In this document: positions 5,311 through 12,186 of the stretch, in pieces | How positions within the stretch are numbered: position 1 is the stretch's first letter | How the letters are laid out: every line of letters begins with the position of its first letter | Assembly: GCA_019689955.1 (NCBI GenBank) | Contig: JADGGM010000028.1 | Coordinates: forward strand, 1 to 12,186 | Length of the DNA: 12,186 bases | From: Gemmatimonadaceae bacterium | GTDB lineage: Bacteria; Gemmatimonadota; Gemmatimonadetes; Gemmatimonadales; Gemmatimonadaceae | Reading direction: 5' to 3' | Notes under the pieces: generated by a model | What the model was told of the DNA's origin: nothing | The model's input: the letters and a program-made list of their open reading frames with translations, nothing else | Database searches by the model: none | Position numbers and translations under genes: made by a program

Positions 5311-8300
5311 GCGCTTCCATGATCTGTCGGCCGGCCTTGTCGTAGGCGAACGTCCGCGTGACGAGCCCGATGTTCGCGGGATCGGGCTGGCTCTCCTGCG
5401 CGAGCATCGTGAGATGGCCCACCGCATCGTACGCCTTGTGCACGGCGACAGTGAGGGTGTCGCCACGCGTATACGTGGCCGTGTCGCGATCGAGCAGATC
5501 CAGGTACGTCCGCGTCGCGATCCCGTTCGGCGCGAGGGTCGAGTCGATGCGGCCGATGTCGTCGGTGTGGTAGGTCGTCGACTGGCCAAGCGGCGAGAGC
5601 ACGCGCTGGAGGTTCCCCAGCGTGCCGTCGTAGACCAGGGAATCGCGCGCCTGGCTGGCGGAGATGACGGCCGACATGAGGTTCGCGGCCACGGTCCCGG
5701 AGGAGTAGTAGTGGAACGTGACGCGGCTGATCTGGCCGCGGCCGTCCTGCTGCCAGAGGCGGTTGCCCGTGGTGGCGTCGTAGGCGGCCTGCGTCGGGAC
5801 GTCGTTCATCGGGTTGGTGATGCTCGTGACGAAGTCCCACGCGAGGTCCCAGGTGTAGCGCGTCGTCGCACAGGTGACGGGGGGGCCGCTGCAGACGCTG
5901 GAATCCGCCTCGGTCACGATGTTGCCGTGCGTATCGTAGGTGGCGCCGAGCACCTGGCCGCTGGGGTACTGCACACGGGCGGCCAGCGCCGGCCAGATGC
6001 TGTCGCGGGTGATGAGCGTCTCATCCCCCACTGCGTTCCGGACCCGCCACGGCGCGCCGAACCGGTCGAGCCAGAAGAGCGTGCTGTCGCCCACATCGGT
6101 GCGCGGTCCATCCACCTTCGTGTAGGCCTGCTCGAGGGCAACGGCGGCGGTCCCCTTGATGCCGCGCCGCTCGCCGGGCACGAACGTCGTCACGGCGGCA
6201 CTCGTGTCCGTGATCGGCACTGATACCTGCGACAGCGGCCCATAAAGCGTTCGCGCGTACGTGATGCGGGTCGTGTCGCCGCGCTCGTTCCGCCGCCAGA
6301 CGATGCGGTCGTCGTACGTTGCCTGGTAGCCGAAACGGACCGAGTCTCCGGTCACGCCGCGGATCGTGGTGAGCTGGCCGGCGCTGTTGCGGACGAACGA
6401 GACACTGCGCGCCATGCCATTCACCGGCGGGGCATCCATGCGGGCGAGCTGCCACACACCGGCCGATGGGTTGTTGTAGGTAAAGATGTACTTCTTCCCG
6501 GCGCTGGCGGGAGGCAGATAGAGGGTGTCCAGTCGGTCGCAGACGCCGGCGTAGTGGAAGCGCGTCGTATCGCCCAAGCGGTTCACGGTCTCCATGTGGC
6601 ACCCGTTCACCGTGTCGAACTGCACTTTCAACCCGTGCGGCAGGAAGCGCACGTAGCGCGCCCCGACCTGCCGGATGGTATCCGGATGGTCGACGTTCGC
6701 CGCGCCCCACACGGTCGGGTCAGTGGCTGAGCGGACGTACGTGCGGGCGGCGCCATCCCCGCCGATCCAGTAGAAGACCGATTTCCCCGACCGGAAGAGC
6801 AGCCGCTCGAGCCCCGCGAGCCACCATCCGTGGCCGAACTGGCTGTGGTCCCGGCGCACGACGAAGAACGTGCCGGTCACGGTGTCGCGCGCGATGGTGT
6901 CGGAGTAGGTCCGCGTCACCTCGAGCGTGTAGCGGTGGGCCCCTTCGGGATAGTTCCGTGTCGCGACCGGATCGAACTCGATAGCGATACGCCGCGTGCT
7001 GCCGGCGGCCCAATTCGACCCCGCCCAGGCGGCCGAGTCGAGCTTCACGCCGGCGCTGTCGAGCAGGCGCGCCGAGACCGTTTGCGGGACCCGCCCGTCC
7101 GCGGGGAGCGTGACGTTCGCCGCAACGATGACGTATGGGTTGGAGTGGCGGCTGTTGTAGATCAGCACCGGCGTTCGCGTGGTGTTGCGCGTCCGCGTGC
7201 TCGGCAACGGATAAGCGAGGCGCAAGTCCCCGCACTCGTAGCTCGTCCTCAGCGTCAGCGCGACGTTCACGCACAGACTGGGCTCGAGCAGGCTCCCGGG
7301 GTTCACCGACGCAACGTCGACCGTGCTGCTCCCCCGCGCAACAGTGACATCGACAGTGCTGCTGTCACGCACAGTGGAATCCGCGGCTCGCCAGACCGTC
7401 AGGCGGATCGTCCCCGTGCTCCCGGGCGTCGCACCGGCGGTGAACGACGTCGGCACCGTCACCGACGTGCCCGACCGCAGGAGCACGCTATCAATCGCCG
7501 GCGTGCAGCCGCTCGCGATCGCCCCGCCGGTCGTGCAGGTCCGCCTGATCTTGTAGTACGCGGGCACGGTGTCCGAGCCGTTGTCGAGGACCTGGATGCT
7601 TCGGGTGTACGCCTGTGATGGGTCGACCTCCAGTGTGCTGTAGTGCGGCGTGATCGCGAGAATGTGGAGCGGCGTGGGCGGGGGTGGCGGGGAGACGATG
7701 ATCGCCACGGTGCCTGCAACGGCCTGCGCCCCATTGTCCGCGGTCAGAGTCATCGTAGCTGTACCGGGGATCGTGTCGGTCGCGAACATGATCGTGATCC
7801 GCGCCGACGAGTCGGGCGGAATGGGGGGCAGCGAACCGCCGCCTTGCACCGCGCATGAGAGGAGCGGTGGGGTGCAGGTGACGGTGTACACGAACGACAC
7901 GGGCTCCAGGGAGATCTTGTTCGTGACCGTGAAAGTCGTTGTGAGCGCCTTCATCCCCGTGAACTGCCCGGCCCCCCGGCTGTCGCACGGGAAGATCTCG
8001 ATCTGCGATGTGGTGCACGGCATTATGCCAACGTCGGTGACCCACCCCGAGTCCTTCACGGCGCTGTTCCCCGTGTACGTCGCGATGAGCGCCACATGAC
8101 GCGCTTCGTCGACGCTCCCGCCCGTAAAGGTCACTGCCGCCACAGTCGAGTCACCGGGGGCGAGCGTCACCGGGCTCGCGGGCCCCGCGCAGCCAGTACC
8201 CGGCGTGGGGCACGACGTCGTCAGCTGGTACGATGCAGAAGCCGTCCCGACGTTCTTGACGACGAACTCGGTCGTGTCCAGGAGCGCGGCGCCCGTCTTC

Positions 8301-9145
8301 ACCGTGTCGCCGTCCGGGGTCACGGCCACGGCGTGTGATTCCGTCGTCACGACGACCCAGCCGGAATCACTCCCTACGGGATTGGTGTACGAGGCCCGCA
8401 GTACGATACTGTCCGCCACGCCCGTGACGGAACCGGTGCGATAGCTGACGCTCACCGCCGCGGAGGCGCCAGGCACGAGCGTGGTCGAGCTCGTGCTCGG
8501 ATTGCACATCGTGACATGCGAGCCGCACCGTGCCGTGATCGTGTACGTGGTGGTCGCAGTGCCCGAGTTGTACACCGTGAAGGCCTGGCTTCCAGGGGTG
8601 TTGGGATCGACACTGACGGCTCCACCGTCAGGGGTGACGGTCACACCCGGCGTTCCGCCCACGAGTACGTTGATCGTCGCGGAGAGCTCGGAGATCCCCG
8701 AAGTGGTGACCGTCACCGTGCCGCTCCCCGATCCCGAACCCGTATGGTAGGTCACGGTGAACGTCTTCACGCCGTGGGGGGGCACCGTGATGAACGTGGT
8801 TGGAGCGCTGCACGAGGTCACGATGCCGCTGACGGCGCAGCTCACGCTGATCGCATCGTCCTCGAAAGTAGTGTTCTCGATGGAGTAGCTCTGTGTGGCA
8901 GTCCCGTTCGGGCCCAATGTGACGCTCGTCGTACACGGGCTGAGATTCTCCGCCGCGCTCGAACAGCCGTGCGATCCGCTGCGGGCGTGCGGGGCCGCTG
9001 TTGCGATGAACCCTGCCCCACGCCCGTGAGAGGCTGGGTGCCCGAGCCGACCCCGCGGCCCTGCAGCGGCAAGGAGCGGAAGTGAAATCAACAGGGCCAC
9101 GGCCAGACCGGCGGCCAAACGAAACCTGCGGGACACGACGCGCAT
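5165..9145 (-). CDS. Secreted RHS repeat protein, N-terminal segment with Ig-like modules
   Basis: Start chosen at ATG 9145 rather than the longer frame from 9304. It directly gives a Sec signal peptide (MRVVSRRF, then a hydrophobic run LAAGLAVALLISLPLLAAA) and has a GGGGGAG ribosome site 6 nt upstream. About residues 50-600 hold four to five Ig-like/CARDB-like modules, each with paired cysteines and repeated VTVTPDGG, TFTVTN and DSGWV motifs. A further beta-rich region follows to about 760. From about 766, DHSQFGHGWWLAGLERLL introduces the RHS part, with FYWIGGDGAARTYV and then YD repeats such as TTRFHYAG, SVRFGYQATYDD, QAAYDATTGNRLW and RTFAYDKAGRQIM. True sequence ends around 5311; the last roughly 49 codons to TGA are out of frame. 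The protein would be exported and surface-located or released. Ig-like arrays on Sec-exported RHS proteins recall Gemmatimonadota and other soil bacteria. Confidence 0.85.
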   Translation of the reverse strand: MRVVSRRFRLAAGLAVALLISLPLLAAAGPRGRLGHPASHGRGAGFIATAAPHARSGSHGCSSAAENLSPCTTSVTLGPNGTATQSYSIENTTFEDDAISVSCAVSGIVTSCSAPTTFITVPPHGVKTFTVTYHTGSGSGSGTVTVTTSGISELSATINVLVGGTPGVTVTPDGGAVSVDPNTPGSQAFTVYNSGTATTTYTITARCGSHVTMCNPSTSSTTLVPGASAAVSVSYRTGSVTGVADSIVLRASYTNPVGSDSGWVVVTTESHAVAVTPDGDTVKTGAALLDTTEFVVKNVGTASASYQLTTSCPTPGTGCAGPASPVTLAPGDSTVAAVTFTGGSVDEARHVALIATYTGNSAVKDSGWVTDVGIMPCTTSQIEIFPCDSRGAGQFTGMKALTTTFTVTNKISLEPVSFVYTVTCTPPLLSCAVQGGGSLPPIPPDSSARITIMFATDTIPGTATMTLTADNGAQAVAGTVAIIVSPPPPPTPLHILAITPHYSTLEVDPSQAYTRSIQVLDNGSDTVPAYYKIRRTCTTGGAIASGCTPAIDSVLLRSGTSVTVPTSFTAGATPGSTGTIRLTVWRAADSTVRDSSTVDVTVARGSSTVDVASVNPGSLLEPSLCVNVALTLRTSYECGDLRLAYPLPSTRTRNTTRTPVLIYNSRHSNPYVIVAANVTLPADGRVPQTVSARLLDSAGVKLDSAAWAGSNWAAGSTRRIAIEFDPVATRNYPEGAHRYTLEVTRTYSDTIARDTVTGTFFVVRRDHSQFGHGWWLAGLERLLFRSGKSVFYWIGGDGAARTYVRSATDPTVWGAANVDHPDTIRQVGARYVRFLPHGLKVQFDTVNGCHMETVNRLGDTTRFHYAGVCDRLDTLYLPPASAGKKYIFTYNNPSAGVWQLARMDAPPVNGMARSVSFVRNSAGQLTTIRGVTGDSVRFGYQATYDDRIVWRRNERGDTTRITYARTLYGPLSQVSVPITDTSAAVTTFVPGERRGIKGTAAVALEQAYTKVDGPRTDVGDSTLFWLDRFGAPWRVRNAVGDETLITRDSIWPALAARVQYPSGQVLGATYDTHGNIVTEADSSVCSGPPVTCATTRYTWDLAWDFVTSITNPMNDVPTQAAYDATTGNRLWQQDGRGQISRVTFHYYSSGTVAANLMSAVISASQARDSLVYDGTLGNLQRVLSPLGQSTTYHTDDIGRIDSTLAPNGIATRTYLDLLDRDTATYTRGDTLTVAVHKAYDAVGHLTMLAQESQPDPANIGLVTRTFAYDKAGRQIMEALVACLRPPLRVRPRQTAHHDLPSGGARHHTVRLRAAGGVSHVGNRCVR

Positions 9146-9151
9146 GGAGAG

Positions 9152-9158
9152 CTCCCCC
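9152..9158 (-). promoter_or_regulatory. Ribosome binding site of rhs
   Basis: GGGGGAG on the minus strand, 6 nt before ATG 9145. Together with the signal peptide that follows, it decides the start of the rhs gene. Confidence 0.7.
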
Positions 9159-9181
9159 AGCTGAAGGTCACCCTCCCACCT

Positions 9182-9210
9182 GCGCCGCGCACCAACGCCA
9201 GCCGCGGCGC
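9182..9210 (-). other. Hairpin in the rhs 5' leader
   Basis: GCGCCGCG at 9182-9189 pairs with CGCGGCGC at 9203-9210 around a 13-nt loop, 37-65 bp upstream of the rhs start. It is either a terminator of the upstream activator/secretin operon or a leader structure affecting rhs expression. No T-tract follows on the minus strand. Confidence 0.4.
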
Positions 9211-9345
9211 CATCCCTGAGGGAGGGCCGGGCTCTCGTAATAGCAGGCGGAGTGCCGTACCCGGCGCTTTTTGCAACGCGTTGTCTGCGTGCATCGTACG
9301 CCATCTCGCCTCATGTCGCGCCTCAATCGATTCGCACTGGCCACC

Positions 9346-9407
9346 TGCGAATCCCTGCGAATTCGCTGCGAACTCTCTATGACGCTTCCGTGCGAAGGCG
9401 CTGCGAA
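9346..9407. promoter_or_regulatory. Helically phased TGCGAA repeats upstream of rhs
   Basis: TGCGAA occurs at 9346, 9356, 9367, 9391 and 9402 (spacings 10, 11, 24 and 11 bp), with one inverted copy TTCGCA at 9331-9336. The array straddles the last codons and stop of the activator gene and lies about 200 bp upstream of the rhs start. Same-face spacing suggests an operator or upstream activating sequence for a cooperatively binding regulator, possibly the neighbouring Fis-type HTH protein. Two copies are constrained by coding, so chance contributes to the pattern. Confidence 0.4.
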
Positions 9408-10369
9408 TCCACTGACGGGCTTCCGCTACTCGGGCGCACGGGCACCTCGATCCCGAGCCGCTTCATGCGCCGGTACACCGTCGCCCGATGCCACCCGAGA
9501 CGCTCCGCGGCACGCGCAGTATCCCACTGTGATGCCTCGAGGACGTTGATGAGCGCCCGCCGTGCCGCCAGGTCGCCCGCGGCACCGCGAGCTCGTTGTC
9601 GCGGCCCCTGGAGCGCGGCAACGACGTCCTCCCGCCGGAGCCCCACGCGACCCGCGAGCACCACTGCGCGCTCGATGGTATGCCGCAGCTCCCGCACGTT
9701 GCCCGGCCACGGGTACGCGAGGAGCTCCTCGATGGCGCCTCGTGTCAACTCGGCGATCCCTCCGCGCTCCCTCGCGGCCAGGTGCGCGAAATGCCGCGCG
9801 AGCACGGGGATGTCCTCCGGCCGGTCGGCGAGCGGGGGGACGTCGATGACGATCCCCGCCAAGCGATGCGCGAGGTCCGCGCGCATTCGTCCCGCCTCGA
9901 CGAGTGCCGTGAGATCTTCGTTCGTCGCCGCGACCGTGCGGAAGGCGCTGTGCAGGTCCGCGCGCGCGCCGACCGGGCGGAACTGCCGCAGCTCGATCGC
10001 GCGAAGCAGCTTCGCCTGATTGCCGAGCGGGAGCCCGCCGATCTCGTCGAAGAACGCCGTCCCCTGATCGGCTTCGGCGAGGAGGCCCCGCGCGCTCGTC
10101 AGCGCCCCGGTGAACGCGCCGCGCACGTGGCCAAAGAGCGCGGCCTCGAAGAGCGGCTCGGCGATGGCACACACGTTGAATGCCACGAACGCCCCGGACA
10201 ACCCGCTCGCCACGTGGATCGCGCGCGCGACGAGCTCCTTCCCCGACCCGGTGGGCCCCTGAATGAGCACCGGGAGCCCCGTCGGAGCAACCTTGGCGAT
10301 GAGAGCCCGAATGCGCCGCAGGGCGGGTGAGCTTCCAATCAACAGCTCGGAGATCGCGTCATCACTCAT
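9377..10369 (-). CDS. Sigma-54-dependent type AAA+ transcriptional activator lacking a receiver domain
   Basis: 330 aa. It opens almost directly into the AAA+ domain: Walker A GPTGSGKE (38-45), the sigma-54 contact loop GAFTGA (84-89), Walker B AFFDE (105-109), the RMRADLAHRL arginine region (161-170) and WPGNVREL (221-228). The C-terminal Fis-type HTH is at about 277-306 (ASQWDTARAAERLGWHRATVYRRMKRLG). Proteins of this type remodel sigma-54 RNA polymerase at -24/-12 promoters. The N-terminal regulatory module of NtrC relatives is absent, so control is probably by expression level or a partner protein, as for PspF-like activators. Its ATG (10369) overlaps the secretin's TGA in an ATGA, so the two are translationally coupled. 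The target could be the secretion operon or the rhs gene 232 bp downstream; neither is shown, and I found no convincing -24/-12 site in the spacer. Confidence 0.9.
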   Translation of the reverse strand: MSDDAISELLIGSSPALRRIRALIAKVAPTGLPVLIQGPTGSGKELVARAIHVASGLSGAFVAFNVCAIAEPLFEAALFGHVRGAFTGALTSARGLLAEADQGTAFFDEIGGLPLGNQAKLLRAIELRQFRPVGARADLHSAFRTVAATNEDLTALVEAGRMRADLAHRLAGIVIDVPPLADRPEDIPVLARHFAHLAARERGGIAELTRGAIEELLAYPWPGNVRELRHTIERAVVLAGRVGLRREDVVAALQGPRQRARGAAGDLAARRALINVLEASQWDTARAAERLGWHRATVYRRMKRLGIEVPVRPSSGSPSVDSQRLRTEAS

Positions 10370-11925
10370 GGTTTCACCTTGTCCGCGCGCTCGAGGTAAG
10401 GCTGCGTGATGCTGCTCGCGTCGTCATCCGTGCGGATGACCCGCGGGGTGAGAAAGAGAAAGAGCTCCGTCTCCGTCGTCTCTCGGCTCGCATGGCCGAA
10501 GAGCCCGCCCAGGAGCGGGATGCTCGAGAGCACCGGGACTCCGCCCTGGTTCACGTCCTTCTGCCGATCCGTGAGCCCGCCCAGCGCGACCGTCTGCCCG
10601 TCCTTGATCAGGAGCTGGGTCTGCACCGAGCGCGTGGAGATCACCGGCGCGTCGAACGCGACCTCGGTCGTCGCGTTGTTCACCTCCTGCGTCACCGAGA
10701 GCACGACGTAGCCGTCGGGGCTGATGGTCGGGAGGACGGTGAGCTTGGTACCGACGTCCTTGTACTGCACCACCTGGTCGCGCGTGGCCGCGTCGGTCGG
10801 GAGCGAGCGCGAGACCTGCACGAAGGGGCGCTGGCTGCCGACGTTGATCGTCGCGGGTTCGTTGTTCGCGGCGATCACGACGGGGCGCGAGAGGATCTTG
10901 ACGTCTCCCTTGGACGCCGCTGCGGAGAGCGTCGCGTCGAGGTTGATGCTGCCGAGGTGCATGACGTTGAGCACGAAGTCCGACAACCCGGGCCCGGCCT
11001 GCGACCCGCTCACGGTCGTCTTGGAGCCGTTCACTCGCCCCGGCGGCGCAGAGGCGGCGACCCCGAACTTGAGACTCCAGCTCCGCTGCACCTCGGCGAT
11101 TACGACCTCGATCAACACCTGCAGCGGGCGCGTGTCGAGCTCCGCGACCGCGGCCTGGATCAACGCGAAGTCGTGCGCGCTGGCCCGGATGAGGAGACTG
11201 TTGCTCCGCGGATCCGGGACGATCGTGACGTCGCCCGTGAACGTCGCCGCGCGCCCGGCGGCGCCGGGAACGGCGTTGGCGTTCGGCGCGCTAACGGGAG
11301 GGATATGATTGGCCTGAAGCTGCTGGCTCAACGTCGCGGGCTGTGGCGCGGCGCCGATCTCGCCGAGCGCGCTGGCGCGGCCGTAAAGCGCGTTCACCGT
11401 GGCAGCGACGTCGGCGGCGCGTGCGTGACGCAGGTGGATGACGAAGAGTTGCACGGGACCGGCGCGGCTCGTGTCCGTAGCGCGCGCTCCCACGGCGGCC
11501 GGTGGCGGCGCGGCGGGTTTGACCTGGACACGATAGAGCCCCGTGTCGGCGACCAGCTCGAGGTTCTGGCTCTCGAGCACGCCGCGCAGGAGCTGCGCGA
11601 CGTCAGCCCGCGGGACGGCGTGCGGGGTGGTGACGGTGACGCGCGCGCCGGGCAGCGTGCTGGCGAAGACGACGGGACGATCGAGATAGGGCGCGAGCGC
11701 TTGTACGGCGGCGCGGAGGTCGGCATCGACGAGGCGTATGGAGACGCTGTCGTTGCGCACCGTGACGGTGGAGTCGTGCGGCGTCGCGTCGCGAGCGGGC
11801 GTTGCAGCCGCGGCCGGCGCCGTGCGAGGCCGCTGCTGGGCGGGCAATGCCCGAACGCCGGCCGCTGGCGCACCGACGATGAGCGCGAGAGCGAGCGCGT
11901 GGAATCGAACGAACGAAATGCTCAT
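10366..11925 (-). CDS. gspD: Type II secretion system secretin (GspD family)
   Basis: 519 aa. It forms the outer-membrane multimeric channel of a type II secretion (or related type IV pilus) machine. A signal peptide is visible (MSISFVRF, then LALALIVGAPAAG). An N0/STN-like domain spans about 52-135, a first secretin-N fold about 157-182, and a second about 228-270 (DVTIVPDPRSNSLLIRAS). The secretin domain spans about 268-500, with VLIEVVIAEV, GDVKILSRP, NEPATINVG, VGTKLTVLPTI and the family signature GVPVLSSIPLLGGLFG (462-477). There is no AMIN domain, which favours GspD over PilQ. The start at ATG 11925 gives the signal peptide and forms an ATGA overlap with the upstream gene; a longer frame from 12087 lacks these features. 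It is shorter than enterobacterial GspD (about 650 aa), probably with fewer N domains. Coupled to an activator gene downstream. Confidence 0.9.
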   Translation of the reverse strand: MSISFVRFHALALALIVGAPAAGVRALPAQQRPRTAPAAAATPARDATPHDSTVTVRNDSVSIRLVDADLRAAVQALAPYLDRPVVFASTLPGARVTVTTPHAVPRADVAQLLRGVLESQNLELVADTGLYRVQVKPAAPPPAAVGARATDTSRAGPVQLFVIHLRHARAADVAATVNALYGRASALGEIGAAPQPATLSQQLQANHIPPVSAPNANAVPGAAGRAATFTGDVTIVPDPRSNSLLIRASAHDFALIQAAVAELDTRPLQVLIEVVIAEVQRSWSLKFGVAASAPPGRVNGSKTTVSGSQAGPGLSDFVLNVMHLGSINLDATLSAAASKGDVKILSRPVVIAANNEPATINVGSQRPFVQVSRSLPTDAATRDQVVQYKDVGTKLTVLPTISPDGYVVLSVTQEVNNATTEVAFDAPVISTRSVQTQLLIKDGQTVALGGLTDRQKDVNQGGVPVLSSIPLLGGLFGHASRETTETELFLFLTPRVIRTDDDASSITQPYLERADKVKP

Positions 11926-12186
11926 CGCCAGGGACGCTTGAGGGTGAGGTGCCACGTGGTATCCATTCCACTGATGGTGACGCCGGCCGCGGACACGCTC
12001 CGGACGCGCAGGGGGCCGAGCGTATCGCCGACGTGGACGAGCACGGTGCCATCGCGCCCGGGCACGCCGTCCAGGAGCGCGGCCCACGGCGGTCCACCGA
12101 CGAGCCCCGCCAACGCGAGCGCCGGCTTGGGCGGCGCGGGTGGGGGCGGGGGCGGCGCTACGCCTTCGAGCTCGACGCGATAGGCG
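11922..12186 (-). CDS. C-terminal part of a GspC/PilP-like secretion protein, cut by the window edge
   Basis: About 87 codons are visible, ending in TGA at 11924-11922, which overlaps the secretin ATG. A proline-rich linker (AYRVELEGVAPPPPPPAPPKP) leads into a small beta-domain, AGLVGGPPWAALLDGVPG...VLVHVGDTLGPLRV..V...GVTISGMDTTWHLTL. That is the pattern of the homology-region domain of GspC, or PilP, in which a small beta-barrel binds the N0 domain of the secretin. Position directly before gspD agrees. The 5' part, expected to hold the inner-membrane anchor, lies outside the window. Family assignment is by pattern and context. Confidence 0.65.
   Translation of the reverse strand, partial: AYRVELEGVAPPPPPPAPPKPALALAGLVGGPPWAALLDGVPGRDGTVLVHVGDTLGPLRVRSVSAAGVTISGMDTTWHLTLKRPWR

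Larger units (their letters stand above)
3393..9145 (-). pseudogene. rhs: Full-length secreted RHS/YD-repeat polymorphic toxin gene, interrupted by two frameshifts
   Basis: When the two breaks are bridged, this is one gene of roughly 1,915 codons. In order: Sec signal peptide; a run of Ig-like beta-sandwich modules; an FGHGWWLAGLERL entry motif; many YD repeats; the RHS-associated core ending DPFGL; and a variable toxin tip. RHS proteins form a beta-cage shell that encloses the tip until delivery. There is no PAAR or VgrG region, so type VI delivery is not indicated; the signal peptide points to Sec export. Frame break 1 lies within 5305-5317 (net +1 or -2). Break 2 is a 4-nt insertion within 4000-4005 that splits the expected NRYYDASTG. 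Coding character continues undisturbed on both sides of each break. The events are therefore recent, or are base-calling errors. Confidence 0.8.

Noticed and set aside
5311..5589. The 5' part of the open frame running 3994-5589
   Set aside because: It is out of register with the true RHS frame (1379-codon frame on the same strand) until the frameshift at about 5311, and its translation (Ser/Thr/Arg/Pro-rich) has no YD repeats.
4567..6223. Long plus-strand open frames across the RHS core
   Set aside because: They are low-complexity Arg/Val/Ala translations opposite clear YD repeats; no motif supports them.
9230..9300. Sigma-54 -24/-12 promoter for rhs
   Set aside because: A TTGCA element occurs on the minus strand but no GG lies at the required spacing; other candidates also fail the GG-N10-GC rule.
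9146..9304. Upstream extension of the rhs gene to a start at 9304
   Set aside because: The extra 53 residues would precede and bury the signal peptide, and a ribosome site lies in front of ATG 9145.
10327..12183. 618-codon open frame on the plus strand, antisense to the secretin
   Set aside because: The composition is typical of high-GC antisense shadows (Arg/Asp/Glu/Gly-rich), whereas the minus strand encodes a textbook secretin.
1..12186. CRISPR arrays, tRNA or rRNA genes
   Set aside because: I saw no regularly spaced identical repeats of CRISPR size, no tRNA-like cloverleaf with a conserved T-loop, and no rRNA core motif.

Overview
This is a high-GC bacterial chromosome segment. Apart from one insertion sequence, everything coding lies on the minus strand. 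The secreted rhs gene has a Sec signal peptide, Ig-like modules and a C-terminal YD-repeat/RHS core. Together with the ATGA-coupled type II secretion genes, this resembles Gemmatimonadota or a related soil phylum. That placement is inferred from protein style; there is no rRNA or other marker in the window.

Reading in the direction of transcription (high to low coordinates): (i) 12186-9377 is a translationally coupled operon. It holds the C-terminal end of a GspC/PilP-like inner-membrane protein, a 519-aa GspD-type secretin, and a 330-aa sigma-54-type AAA+ activator with a Fis-type HTH and no receiver domain. (ii) 9376-9146 is a 231-bp spacer with helically phased TGCGAA repeats and a hairpin in the leader of rhs. 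(iii) 9145-3393 is a very large secreted RHS/YD-repeat polymorphic toxin gene, broken by two frameshifts near 5311 and 4003. It ends with a DPFGL junction and a low-GC C-terminal tip of unknown type. (iv) 3380-3066 is its probable immunity gene. (v) 3065-2667 is a hairpin-rich non-coding stretch. (vi) 2666-1073 is a complete-looking IS110/IS1111-family element in the opposite orientation, with a DEDD/Ser transposase and structured ends that could hold a bridge RNA. (vii) 1081-599 is a displaced (orphan) rhs tip. It starts exactly at a second DPFGL junction and has the His...NSC-TTF pattern of permuted papain-like (NlpC/P60, LRAT-type) toxins. (viii) 589-275 is a second immunity candidate with one membrane anchor. 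(ix) 274-1 has no gene I can support.

The whole reads as a polymorphic-toxin (rhs) locus beside type II secretion-type genes: one core, two alternative low-GC toxin/immunity cassettes, and an IS110 element sitting at the junction where the spare tip would join a core. The main uncertainty is whether the two frameshifts are real (a decaying or phase-variable gene) or sequence errors. The second is whether the IS110 insertion destroyed the orphan tip's ability to recombine onto the core.
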